DNA from: Planctomycetota bacterium
Lineage (GTDB): Bacteria > Planctomycetota > Brocadiia > Brocadiales > Brocadiaceae
DNA: 20,320 nucleotides
Reading direction: 5' to 3'
Assembly (NCBI GenBank): GCA_023261465.1
Contig: JAHFOW010000033.1
Coordinates: 1-20,320, forward strand
How positions within the stretch are numbered: the stretch's first letter is position 1; the number at the start of each line of letters is the position of its first letter. The notes under the pieces are model-generated. The model made no database searches and had not been told where the DNA came from. It saw only the letters and a list, made by a program, of their open reading frames with translations. Shown here piece by piece: positions 1-8,413 of this stretch. A program made the position numbers and the translations under genes.

Positions 1-1352
1 ATACAAAAACTATGCTTTGTGTCCTTTGGTTTTTTACCTTGCTTAATCTCTTTGAAAATCTCCAAAAGTTGAGGAATCTGGCTTCCCTCAATTGGTTTGC
101 GGTTCGTTCCCATCGAGAAGCCGTCGTTTTCTATTTTGTAATACCAGACAAAATCAGTCGGTTGACCTTTTTCAAAATACAGAATTGAAGTCTTGGCGCC
201 TTGACCGCTCTTCGACACAAATACGCCTTGCGGAAGGCTGATGACAGCCCGCAAGTTCGCCTCGTTTAACAATAGTTTTCTAAGGGCGCAAGCACTATTC
301 TGTCCCCATGTTAAAAACCCTTCTGACACAATCACTGCGCATCGTCCACCATGTTTCAAAAGATCAAACATGAGTTTTACAAAGAGAATCGTGGTTTCAG
401 ACTCTTTGGAGTATTCTTCCCATACATTTGGATATGCCGGCTGGTCGCGTTCCGCGCCAAATGGAGGATTAGCAATCACTACGCTTTTACTACCAGCATC
501 GCTTGACGGATCATACATTTTCAAGCTGTCACCCTGGTCAATGTTGTGCGGATTTAGCCCGCGGATATACATATTCACCGCCGCCATCTTTCTGATACGG
601 CCTTGATATTCAATCCCGCAAATGCCCACACGGTAAAAATGATTTGCAATATGCTCAGGTGGAAATCGTCTTGTTTTTCTTGCTTTCTCAATAACATATT
701 CGTAGACGTTAAAAAGAAATCCGGCTGTACCGCAGGCAGGATCATAAATGGTATCTGTAAAATCCGGGTCAACCATCTCCACCATCATTTTGCGGATGTG
801 GTCTGGTGTTCTATACAGTCCTAAATCTTTTGTACCCCCAGTTTCCGATAACGCCGATTCGATAGCGTCTCCCAAAAGATCGGTTTTTAAGACCCATTGT
901 TCGTCAATCTCATTCACCAGTCCAATAACTTCTGCAATCACGCCGCCTTTGACATTGTTGGTAAAGTTTGAGTTAGCAAATACTTCCTCCATGAGGACAA
1001 GCTGATCCTGCATTTTGGTTGGCATATTACCGCTTATTACTTGTCTGGCTTTGGTAAGAATGGAAGCGTAAAACGGAAAAATGTTTTTGTTAAGTTCTGA
1101 TAATACCTGATCACCCGTGAGAGAAAGCAGGTGAGAAAACAGAAGGCGATAGTTTTCACCTTCAAAAAGCCTTCTCAAGGGAGTAAACGTTCCCTCCTGC
1201 TTGAGTTTGGCTTCAAAAATACGAAGCAGGAGAAGTTCAATAATATACTCCACGCGTTCAACCGGAGTACCGGCCGGACGCAGCTTATTATGCAAGCGTT
1301 TGAGAGTGTTATTTGTCTCGTTGTCAGCGTAATGAACGGTTGATCTTCCCAT
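1..1352 (-). CDS. hsdM: Type I restriction-modification DNA methyltransferase subunit (HsdM), partial at left edge
   Basis: Adenine-N6 DNA methyltransferase subunit of a type I restriction-modification complex; it transfers methyl groups from S-adenosylmethionine to adenine in the site chosen by HsdS. I translated the minus strand by hand from the ATG at 1352-1350 and found 450 codons without a stop up to the window edge. An N-terminal helical HsdM_N-type region (about residues 1-150) is followed by the SAM-binding motif DPACGTAGF at about 204 and the catalytic motif NPPFG at 295-299. The frame is intact through both motifs. Type I HsdM proteins are usually about 480-540 residues, so only the C-terminal tail is missing. 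It starts 6 nt after the hsdR stop, so the two are one operon in the order R then M. An hsdS gene would be expected further left. The family is secure; the target sequence cannot be told without HsdS. Confidence 0.93.
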   Translation of the reverse strand, partial: MGRSTVHYADNETNNTLKRLHNKLRPAGTPVERVEYIIELLLLRIFEAKLKQEGTFTPLRRLFEGENYRLLFSHLLSLTGDQVLSELNKNIFPFYASILTKARQVISGNMPTKMQDQLVLMEEVFANSNFTNNVKGGVIAEVIGLVNEIDEQWVLKTDLLGDAIESALSETGGTKDLGLYRTPDHIRKMMVEMVDPDFTDTIYDPACGTAGFLFNVYEYVIEKARKTRRFPPEHIANHFYRVGICGIEYQGRIRKMAAVNMYIRGLNPHNIDQGDSLKMYDPSSDAGSKSVVIANPPFGAERDQPAYPNVWEEYSKESETTILFVKLMFDLLKHGGRCAVIVSEGFLTWGQNSACALRKLLLNEANLRAVISLPQGVFVSKSGQGAKTSILYFEKGQPTDFVWYYKIENDGFSMGTNRKPIEGSQIPQLLEIFKEIKQGKKPKDTKHSFC

Positions 1353-1358
1353 AGTTAA

Positions 1359-3731
1359 TTAAACCTTAAACGTCGCTTGTAATTCCTCAAACACTTGGGG
1401 TAGGCGATTATTAAATTTTTGGTTTACTTCCTGGTAATCAGCGCCAATAATTCTCGAGTAAACTGGATTATTAAATATTTCTTGAGGAGTAAGTCTTCTT
1501 CTCGCAACAATATTTTCGGCAACTATGTCTTTGATATCCTGTAAAATTTGAATCTGATTATCATCAAAATTGTAGGTTTTGATGTAAGAGTCAAAACCGT
1601 GCTCAATTCGTTCTTTTGGGGTTGGGATTTTCCTAACGCGCAAAGCGTGCAGGAAGAAATCCCATATTGACCCCTGTTCAAAGTCATAGACCTTTTGCAG
1701 TTGCCCTTCGTCAAGATACACTTGCGGATTTTTTGCCCAGTCCTTAATCGTTTCCACTTCGTCTGCACTCGGTTCATACTCTTTGTCTTTCTCAACCTTT
1801 TTCTTTATTTCAATAATCTCCGGCTTATCGGCCTTTTCCAACTCTTCCTCAAACAATGCACGGGCTTTTTCTATGGGGATATTATCAATTACCTGGATTT
1901 TATCGCCATGCAGATATATACGCTGAATAAGATGGGCGGGGTCTGGATTGTCGATGATAAACCATTCGCCTTTTGGCCCGGGACCTGGGCAGGTTACGCC
2001 ACTTGTGTCTTTTCCTTTTATAATATGTTTGTTTTCTTTCGGTGTTCCTTTACCGTTATCTTCCATAGCGGCACATAGGCCGACAAAGTCTAATACTTTA
2101 AAACTGAATTTGCCTGTCTTTGGATCAAGCCGAGTACCGCGGCCAAGCATTTGAACATATTTGCCGACGGATTTAGTCAGCGCGGCAAAAGAAATATACC
2201 GAACGCAAGGAATATCCACGCCGGTGCCCATGATATCAACCGAAACTGCTATAAACGGCTTGTGATTAATGTCCTTAAACCACTTTTTGAAGGTCGCATT
2301 GAGGTCATTATTATCGGAAATAATTGCCTCAGCATAGCGCGGGCTGGCTTCATCTTCAGGTGTGGCAAAAACTTTGTTGAGCGCTTTGGTGAGCATGGTA
2401 CAGTGAGCTTGACTAACACCAAACAAAAGAGCTTTTTCACCGTATTCGGTATTGGCTTTTATTTCTTCGGCGATACGCAGGCATCTGTCTTCGGAAATGT
2501 ATTTGCGCTCCAACTGTTCAAGCATCAGCTTTTTCTGTTGATCCAGTTCAATTCTTCTTCTTTCATCAGGATCAAGGACATAACTAAACTCAACGCCCTT
2601 TTCACGTGCTAATTTGGTAAGTTCTGTTTCAATTGATAAAACTTGATAGGGGGCTAAAAATCCTTCGTCAATTCCTCTCGTTAGGTCAAATTGATAGTCC
2701 GGCTCGCCGATTTCGCACCCAAAGAGCTTGTATGTATCCAATATAGCAAGGTCTTCTTCTGAAATGTCTTTTCCTTTTGCCGCGATAGCCTTCCGTGGTG
2801 TGGCGGTTAGCCCGATACGTGGGCAAAGAAAATGATCAAAGATGAGCTTTCTATTGATATTGATAGACCTGTGGCATTCGTCCACAATGACCAAGTCATA
2901 AAAAAAGCTTGGAATGTTTTGGTAGATATTTTCCAGCGTGTCTATGACGACTATGTGAATTTGCGCGTTTTTGTATTGGCGATAGTTAGACGAAGTGATT
3001 CGCACTGCCGAAAACTCTTTGCTAATGAGAGAAAAACCATCATTAAGCGCCTGGTCTGCAAGCATAATGCGGTCAACCACAAAAAGCGTTCGTCTAGCCA
3101 TATTGTATTCAAGGATAGCCTTGACGAAGGCAACCATAGTTCGGGTTTTTCCAAGACCAGTGGCCATGTGCACCAGCATTTTTCGTTTGCCTTCCCTGTA
3201 TTTCCGTAAAAGTGTTTCAATGCACTCGACTTGGTAATAAGTTTCTTTACCACAACTTGGATTAATACCGCCGGCAATTGTTTTATCAATGAATACTTCC
3301 CGATTAAGGTTTATTTTTTTGGCTTGCTCGATTTTCAACCGCATTTCTTCAAGCGACATGAAGCTATTGACTTGTCGAAACTCGCCTGCCTCGAGGCCTT
3401 TCCATTCGGTATCGTAAAATAAAGTCCTTTCAGGTGAACAGGCATATAAAAAGCGGGGTTTTAAAACTGTTGCGTAAAGCGTGCGGAGTTTTGTAAGTGC
3501 TTTTTTCTCGTCCTCAAACTTGTTCTCAAAAACAGCTACTATATTTCCACTCAAATCCGTCAGGGTAATATCGGGCTTTATGCTCTTTTTATCTTCAAAT
3601 ACTTTTTGCTGTTCTGGGGTTAAACTGTACTCTTGCTGATACAGCAAAGTATCTCCCGGCTTCCAACCGGAGTTTTTCAAGTCTTCAATTACCTTTAGAT
3701 CGGTATCTGTCGCTTCATTGATTTTTGGCAT
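1359..3731 (-). CDS. hsdR: Type I restriction endonuclease subunit R (HsdR), EcoEI-like
   Basis: Motor and nuclease subunit of the type I system: an ATP-driven DNA translocase that cuts unmodified DNA far from the recognition site. The 790-residue protein has an N-terminal PD-(E/D)xK nuclease region (PD at 53-54, ENK at 69-71), then superfamily 2 helicase motifs: Walker A ATGLGKT at 190-196, DECH at 284-287, TATP at 309-312 and GRGTRL at 530-535. The C-terminal 200 residues are helical and charged, as in the EcoEI R C-terminal domain that contacts the methylase. It is shorter than the roughly 1000-1170 residues of EcoKI or EcoR124I types but normal for the EcoEI group. No key motif is missing, so it looks functional. 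The sequence before its ATG closely resembles that before the hsdM ATG. No strong ribosome binding site is visible. Confidence 0.93.
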   Translation of the reverse strand: MPKINEATDTDLKVIEDLKNSGWKPGDTLLYQQEYSLTPEQQKVFEDKKSIKPDITLTDLSGNIVAVFENKFEDEKKALTKLRTLYATVLKPRFLYACSPERTLFYDTEWKGLEAGEFRQVNSFMSLEEMRLKIEQAKKINLNREVFIDKTIAGGINPSCGKETYYQVECIETLLRKYREGKRKMLVHMATGLGKTRTMVAFVKAILEYNMARRTLFVVDRIMLADQALNDGFSLISKEFSAVRITSSNYRQYKNAQIHIVVIDTLENIYQNIPSFFYDLVIVDECHRSININRKLIFDHFLCPRIGLTATPRKAIAAKGKDISEEDLAILDTYKLFGCEIGEPDYQFDLTRGIDEGFLAPYQVLSIETELTKLAREKGVEFSYVLDPDERRRIELDQQKKLMLEQLERKYISEDRCLRIAEEIKANTEYGEKALLFGVSQAHCTMLTKALNKVFATPEDEASPRYAEAIISDNNDLNATFKKWFKDINHKPFIAVSVDIMGTGVDIPCVRYISFAALTKSVGKYVQMLGRGTRLDPKTGKFSFKVLDFVGLCAAMEDNGKGTPKENKHIIKGKDTSGVTCPGPGPKGEWFIIDNPDPAHLIQRIYLHGDKIQVIDNIPIEKARALFEEELEKADKPEIIEIKKKVEKDKEYEPSADEVETIKDWAKNPQVYLDEGQLQKVYDFEQGSIWDFFLHALRVRKIPTPKERIEHGFDSYIKTYNFDDNQIQILQDIKDIVAENIVARRRLTPQEIFNNPVYSRIIGADYQEVNQKFNNRLPQVFEELQATFKV

Positions 3732-3745
3732 AGTTACTTAAACAC

Positions 3746-3947
3746 CTAAAATCCCTCTAAAAAAAGAACGGTGTCGAATCTTTCAAATTGACAAAAAGTG
3801 GCAAGATCAGCCACAAATTGTTTTTTTACCTTCTCTTCAAATGATCTGTAAATTAGGATAGAGTAAGCGCCCAAAAATCTTTTCAAGCCAGGCTATAAAA
3901 CTATTCGTTGCGTATGATGTCTCTGAAATCTTCTCGTGATATTGATT
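3746..3947 (-). other. Gap between hsdR and the GDPD-HEAT gene, with coding-like remnants in two or more frames
   Basis: The 293-nt gap 3732-4024 has no intact gene, but the minus strand shows protein-like stretches in different frames. One frame is open for 36 codons (3947 down to a TGA at 3837-3839) and ends IAWLEKIFGRLLYPNLQII. A second is open from 3892 to a TAG at 3746-3748 and includes FVADLATFCQFERFDTVLF. A third has SREDFRDIIRNE before a stop near 3900. None has a good ATG or ribosome binding site. This could be a decayed gene with frameshifts, an intergenic repeat, or chance. I do not recognise a family. Confidence 0.3.
3793..3814 (-). terminator. Weak candidate terminator downstream of the envelope operon
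   Basis: On the minus strand GTGGC and GCCAC pair (3810-3814 with 3798-3802) around a 7-nt loop, followed by five T residues (3797-3793). It would end transcription from the GDPD-HEAT gene before hsdR. The stem is only 5 bp, it lies about 210 nt past the stop codon, and it sits inside a coding-like remnant, so this is tentative. Confidence 0.3.
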
Positions 3948-4024
3948 TTATACCGCTATTCTTTCGACCATTTTCAAAACAAGTTTAAAGCGACCGTTTC
4001 AACAGTCGGATTTTTTATCATGAA

Positions 4025-5863
4025 TTATTTTTTCTCTCTCATTGCCTTTATTCTTTCAATCGCATCCGCGACATTTTCACGAATGTCATTGTTCCTGTTA
4101 TTTATGAGGGACTGGAGCGATGAGAGCGCATGAGGACTGTCAATTCTACCCAGCGCCCATGCGGCAGAACACACAACTGCCGGTTCTTTATCTTTCAAAG
4201 CCCATATTAACGATGCAACAGCCCTTTCATCTCTTATCCAGCCAAGGGTTCTGGCGGCACGTTCCCGTGCAAATCCATTCGGGTCACGCAGTGAATTTAT
4301 CAATGCAGAAACTGCGGGATCGCCAATCTTTACCAGCGCCCAGCTTGCCCTGCGCCGGGTGGCTTCTTCATTGTCCCTCAATGCCCCAATCAAGTCAGGA
4401 ATAGATTTTTTGCCAATGGATGCCAATGCCCATGCGGCCATTGTCCGCGCCCATATAGCATCTTCACCAGCGTTGGCAGTCAGGACGTTGGTAAGCGGCT
4501 CTATGGCTTTTTCACTTCTGATAAGACCGAGCGCCTCAACGCAGCCACTTTTAACATGCCAGTTTTTTTCTTTGAGTATAACATTCGCTAACGTGAAAAC
4601 GGTACTCTCGTCACCAAGTGTTCCCAGCGTCCTTGTAATATCGTATTTTACCCATGGGTCTGTTTCAGTCTTCAGGGAATTTATCAGCACAGGCACGGAT
4701 TGTTGTGACCCCATTCTTTTTAATGCAAGCGCGGCTTCCCTGCGTACCTCCGGATGTTTATCTTTTAACATCGGGTGTATATGCTCTGCTATGATACTAT
4801 CACCGCAAAGACCAAGCGCCCACACAGCAGTTTGTCTAACCTGGGAATTGCTATCTTTGAGAAGTTTCAGGAGAGGAGACACCGTGTACCGTTGCGGCAA
4901 TACCATCATGGCAAGGGCTGCTGCCCTTGCCTTATCATGATCGTCACCTTCTATGGTCTTGATCAGCGTCTCAACTTTTTTTTGGATGTATCCCCCGCCA
5001 TCGCTGGTATCTTCCGGGGGATTATTACCTGGTTTTTTCCTGGGCGTATTAACAATGTGCCGGCTTTTTATATTAAAAATATCCGTAACTACGCACGGGT
5101 AGTCCACCAGGAGGATATCAACGCCCACCCTGACCCGTTCTTTTATCGTCTTCCGGTCATCGTTTTCAAGCGCTGTTGAGAGTGCATATTTTTTTTCTTC
5201 ATGAATTTGGCTGACTTTATCTTCTTTCAATTCTTCAGGAGATAAAAGAACCAGCTCTTTTCCATACAATTCGGGGTCTTCTATATCGGCATTTCTCAAT
5301 GTTCCCCACAAATGTACCTGAGAAGACATATCGTGCAATTTAACCATGTCCATGACCTGTTTTTCCAGGCATGTTTGTCTGACGTTCAAAATCAATTTAA
5401 GATTGTTTAATTTACAAAACTCAAGAACGTCTGAAAGCAGGGGTATTGGTTCTTTTTGAAATTCCTTGCCACGCCAGGAACCCGCATCGTATTGCTGAAT
5501 CTCGCCATACGATAACTGATCGACACGTCCTTTTCCATCGGTTGTCCTGTCAATCGTTTCATCATGCATTAACACCAGTTGATTATCCTTTGTTTGTCGA
5601 ATATCTATTTCTATGCCATCAACACCTAACTCAACAGCCCTTTTTAACGCTGCAAAGGTGTTTTCGGGAACATCTTCCAGGACACCGTGATGGACAAATA
5701 TCTGAACACTATGCGGGGTTTCCGCAAGGATGGCTGCGGGTAAGAGGATTATACAAAGAACAAGTGGGACGAGTCGTGAAATTTTAATATGTTTCCGGAG
5801 ATACGGTAACCATAGAAACACAGAGAAGTTGAGTTTGGAAAGTAAATTTTCTGATTTCAGCAT
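4025..5863 (-). CDS. Membrane-anchored or exported glycerophosphodiester phosphodiesterase-like domain fused to HEAT/PBS-lyase repeats
   Basis: A 612-residue two-part protein. Residues about 28-47 are hydrophobic and act as a signal anchor or signal peptide. Residues 53-265 match the GDPD TIM-barrel family, which splits glycerophosphodiesters to glycerol-3-phosphate and an alcohol: HHG at 58-60, PENTF at 66-70, E85 and D87 in IEID, HD at 100-101. After a Gly/Pro-rich linker (about 268-292), residues 293-610 hold roughly nine HEAT/PBS-lyase-like helical repeats of about 31 residues (recurring RRxAAxALxxxG patterns), normally a protein-binding scaffold. Two signature changes are seen: the usual HRG is HHG, and the acid of the usual NIEIK-like strand appears as Asn140 with Arg142 for Lys. 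Activity is therefore uncertain. It starts 13 nt after the LptC/A gene with AGGA just upstream, as the last gene of the operon. Domain calls are firm; the role is unknown. Confidence 0.85.
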   Translation of the reverse strand: MLKSENLLSKLNFSVFLWLPYLRKHIKISRLVPLVLCIILLPAAILAETPHSVQIFVHHGVLEDVPENTFAALKRAVELGVDGIEIDIRQTKDNQLVLMHDETIDRTTDGKGRVDQLSYGEIQQYDAGSWRGKEFQKEPIPLLSDVLEFCKLNNLKLILNVRQTCLEKQVMDMVKLHDMSSQVHLWGTLRNADIEDPELYGKELVLLSPEELKEDKVSQIHEEKKYALSTALENDDRKTIKERVRVGVDILLVDYPCVVTDIFNIKSRHIVNTPRKKPGNNPPEDTSDGGGYIQKKVETLIKTIEGDDHDKARAAALAMMVLPQRYTVSPLLKLLKDSNSQVRQTAVWALGLCGDSIIAEHIHPMLKDKHPEVRREAALALKRMGSQQSVPVLINSLKTETDPWVKYDITRTLGTLGDESTVFTLANVILKEKNWHVKSGCVEALGLIRSEKAIEPLTNVLTANAGEDAIWARTMAAWALASIGKKSIPDLIGALRDNEEATRRRASWALVKIGDPAVSALINSLRDPNGFARERAARTLGWIRDERAVASLIWALKDKEPAVVCSAAWALGRIDSPHALSSLQSLINNRNNDIRENVADAIERIKAMREKK

Positions 5864-5876
5864 GTAATCCTATCTC

Positions 5877-7862
5877 CTACTTTTTACCGGTATCAAGCTG
5901 CCAGTGTGGTCTGCCTTCCCAGGTGACCTTGTTGCCAGCGATATCAAAGTAAACCTGATCAGAAAACGTCCTTGATCCTTCTCTTCGCAATTCAGCTTTT
6001 GGATTGCCGGTTAATAATGCAGCATTCTGAACAAGATCCCATATAAGCATAGACCCCAGTCCCTCGCTGTCGTTTAACGTTTTACTAAGAAAATAGACGT
6101 TACCTGTGGCAATAATCTTCGACATCCTCTGCTTATCATCTAAATACGAATCAATCTGGTCTCCGTTTAACTTCTGTCCGCCCCGGTTGGCCTGTACTTC
6201 TTCAAAAAAGCTTGCTTTTTTCGATATATCATTATAGACCATTTTTTTCACCCAATTGACCTTTATATCAGTTTCTCCCGCTTCTTTCTTGTCAGAATTC
6301 CCTTCGCCCCTTTCGTACAAAGTGCCCCTGCCTTCGCAAAGGATGGTCTTTCCGTCTTCATAAAATAAAATTCTCGGCGCAAGAATTTGCCGTTCCTTTC
6401 CTTCCTGGAGCATTGCAAAGGGCTTTCCCCTGAGAACTGTAATTTTATTTTTTGCATTCCATGTCATCTGGTCGCCGATGGCTTCTTTAAATAAGCCCTG
6501 CTTTTTATTCAAAATGTGGACTTTTTCTGAAGCCTTCATGGTTGCCAGGGTAAAATTGCGATCAGCAAATGTTACATCGAGTGTGTTGCATAGTAATGTG
6601 GAATTCTCATTTTTCGCTTCAACGTCTTGTTCAAAAATGGCCTCTTTCATGTCATTCGTGAGATTCATTTTTCCTTCCCACTTTATGTTGATAGTATTTA
6701 TAGCGGGCGTGTTAGGAGTATCCGAAAGAGGTTTTTTGTCCGGTTTCTCTTTCAGCCTGGTTTTTAAACTGCCAGCGCTTGGCACTTCTATTTTACCCGT
6801 CTCTTTAAAGAATATCATCTTCAGTGCGTCTATATTCAGGTTGTCCGTAACAAATTCCGCCTTATGGGGATCTTCTATTGTGGCGGTTTGCAGAGTAACA
6901 TCCCATGTCAGAATACTTCCTTTGGCGATTTTCGTACCCTGTGAGGCAAGTACATTCCCGCTGGCAATCGCCTGTTTGGTTTTTTTTGTCTTTGGGTCAA
7001 GAAAGAGAACGAGCTTATCCGAAAAGATGGTCGAAACACCATTTTTAACCTCGACGTTATCATGAAACGTCATGATGTCTGTTTCCGGCTGTCTGTCAAA
7101 TATGAGTTGTCCGTTCGACCGAATAATGGTTTTTTCGGTTTTTGTTTTTCCTGTAGTTGTTCCGTTTGTGTTGCTTGTGTCATCTCCCGGGGTTTGAGAA
7201 GGTGACGACTCACTATCACGGGGTAAGGTAAAGAGGTCATTTGAAATACCATCCATCACCATTTCTGTATCCCGGGTAATCCACATTTTTTTATTAACAA
7301 GGTCTATTTCACAACCCTGTCCCCTGATGTTTAAGCCTTTCCCGTTGATCGTAATCGGGTTATCGGAATACACAAACTTTTTATCGGGAAGATATCGCAG
7401 ATAGTCTGTATTGAGTTGAGTTTCCTGGTCAAACTGAACAACGACATCGTCAGTGAGATGTCCTTCATTGGAGACGGTATTCATTTCTCCGTTTTTAGAG
7501 GTAATAAAAACAGATACCGTTCCCGCTTCGGTATTTTTCGGATTCAGCACTTCAATTTCAGGAGAAATGATTTTATACACGTTATTTCCAAGCAGATAGG
7601 TGTTTTCCCCCCGCATAACCAGGGTTTCATTTCCCTGTTCATCATAATTAGGAATGGACAGCCCCTGTACAGACTGTGTAACCGTTCCGGGTGTTTTGGA
7701 ATCGGTCGACTGTTTGGGCGATGGAGCGCTTTCCTTTGTAACAGGGCTTGCCTTTTGGTCTTTTATCTCTTCCTTTTTGGGTTGGGAGATAATAAGTGAC
7801 ACAATAATGGTAATTATGCAGGCAGCGGGAATACCAATAAATATATATCTTCGTATGGTCAT
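5877..7862 (-). CDS. LptC-like protein with several LptA/OstA-like repeats (LPS transport)
   Basis: A 661-residue envelope protein. Residues 7-26 form one hydrophobic segment after a short basic N terminus, as in the inner-membrane anchor of LptC. A low-complexity Pro/Ser/Lys linker (28-66) leads to an LptC-like beta region at about 70-205. After a second Ser/Thr/Gly linker come about three OstA/LptA-like beta-jellyroll units (roughly 245-340, 390-480 and 535-650), with repeating patterns such as a strand, FxxxVxAxN, then LxxDxL and IxATGNV. In the Lpt system LptC takes LPS from LptB2FG and hands it to LptA, which bridges the periplasm to LptD. LptC is normally about 190 residues and LptA about 180, so this is a large fusion or expansion. 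It lies 41 nt after kdsC and 13 nt before the GDPD gene, in a Kdo/LPS operon, which supports the call. Unit borders are approximate. Confidence 0.78.
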   Translation of the reverse strand: MTIRRYIFIGIPAACIITIIVSLIISQPKKEEIKDQKASPVTKESAPSPKQSTDSKTPGTVTQSVQGLSIPNYDEQGNETLVMRGENTYLLGNNVYKIISPEIEVLNPKNTEAGTVSVFITSKNGEMNTVSNEGHLTDDVVVQFDQETQLNTDYLRYLPDKKFVYSDNPITINGKGLNIRGQGCEIDLVNKKMWITRDTEMVMDGISNDLFTLPRDSESSPSQTPGDDTSNTNGTTTGKTKTEKTIIRSNGQLIFDRQPETDIMTFHDNVEVKNGVSTIFSDKLVLFLDPKTKKTKQAIASGNVLASQGTKIAKGSILTWDVTLQTATIEDPHKAEFVTDNLNIDALKMIFFKETGKIEVPSAGSLKTRLKEKPDKKPLSDTPNTPAINTINIKWEGKMNLTNDMKEAIFEQDVEAKNENSTLLCNTLDVTFADRNFTLATMKASEKVHILNKKQGLFKEAIGDQMTWNAKNKITVLRGKPFAMLQEGKERQILAPRILFYEDGKTILCEGRGTLYERGEGNSDKKEAGETDIKVNWVKKMVYNDISKKASFFEEVQANRGGQKLNGDQIDSYLDDKQRMSKIIATGNVYFLSKTLNDSEGLGSMLIWDLVQNAALLTGNPKAELRREGSRTFSDQVYFDIAGNKVTWEGRPHWQLDTGKK

Positions 7863-7903
7863 AAAATTCTGCGATTAAATGTTTTGTTTAAATGTGTGAA
7901 CCA

Positions 7904-8410
7904 TTACGGTTTCCCGTATCGTTCCATAATAAAATCCCATTTCTCCTGGAATTTGAGAATTTTTTCTGCAACCTCCCGCACAGCGCCAGAACCTCCTTTT
8001 GTCTTTGTAACATAAAGGGCATGTTGCTTCACGATGGGTGAGGCGTTGGCAACGGCAATAGGAAGCCCAACACGATAGAGAATGGGGAGGTCTATAAGGT
8101 CGTCTCCGATATAGCAGACTTCTTCATCCCTGAGCGCGTGTTTTTCAAGGATTTTTTTGTAGGCATCGATCTTGTTTTTGGTTCCCTGGTATACATCTTC
8201 AATACCCAGTTCCTTTGCGCGATGGTTTACTGCCGCAGAGTTTCTTCCGCTGATAATGGCCGTTTTGATGCCTGCCCGGTGAAGATATGAGATGCCGGTG
8301 CCGTCTAATACGTGAAATGCCTTTGTTTCGTACCCGCTGGAGTCAATATATATGGCGCCATCGGTTAAAACACCATCAACATCTATAATGACAATCTTGA
8401 TGTTTTTCAA
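7904..8410 (-). CDS. kdsC: 3-deoxy-D-manno-octulosonate 8-phosphate phosphatase (KdsC)
   Basis: HAD-superfamily phosphatase that removes phosphate from Kdo-8-phosphate, giving free Kdo for LPS core and lipid A assembly in the cytoplasm. The 168-residue length and the motifs fit the cap-less KdsC family: DVDGVLTDG with nucleophile Asp10 and Asp12, a Ser-Gly-Arg motif II near residue 54, a lysine in the GTKNK segment, and GDDLIDLPIL as the acidic motif. The start is TTG at 8410-8408, three nucleotides after the kdsD stop, with GGAGGT at 8429-8424 on the minus strand inside the end of kdsD. No ATG is available nearby that keeps the Asp motif. Tight coupling to kdsD makes the pathway assignment firm. 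Confidence 0.94.
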   Translation of the reverse strand: MKNIKIVIIDVDGVLTDGAIYIDSSGYETKAFHVLDGTGISYLHRAGIKTAIISGRNSAAVNHRAKELGIEDVYQGTKNKIDAYKKILEKHALRDEEVCYIGDDLIDLPILYRVGLPIAVANASPIVKQHALYVTKTKGGSGAVREVAEKILKFQEKWDFIMERYGKP

Positions 8411-8413
8411 AAA

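Noticed and set aside
1523..3422. Several open frames of 60-150 codons on both strands inside hsdR
   Set aside because: They lie in other frames of an intact gene with all its motifs, and show no domain.
3985..4016. CGAC/GTCG inverted repeat followed by six T residues on the plus strand
   Set aside because: The stem is only 4 bp and no plus-strand gene ends there.
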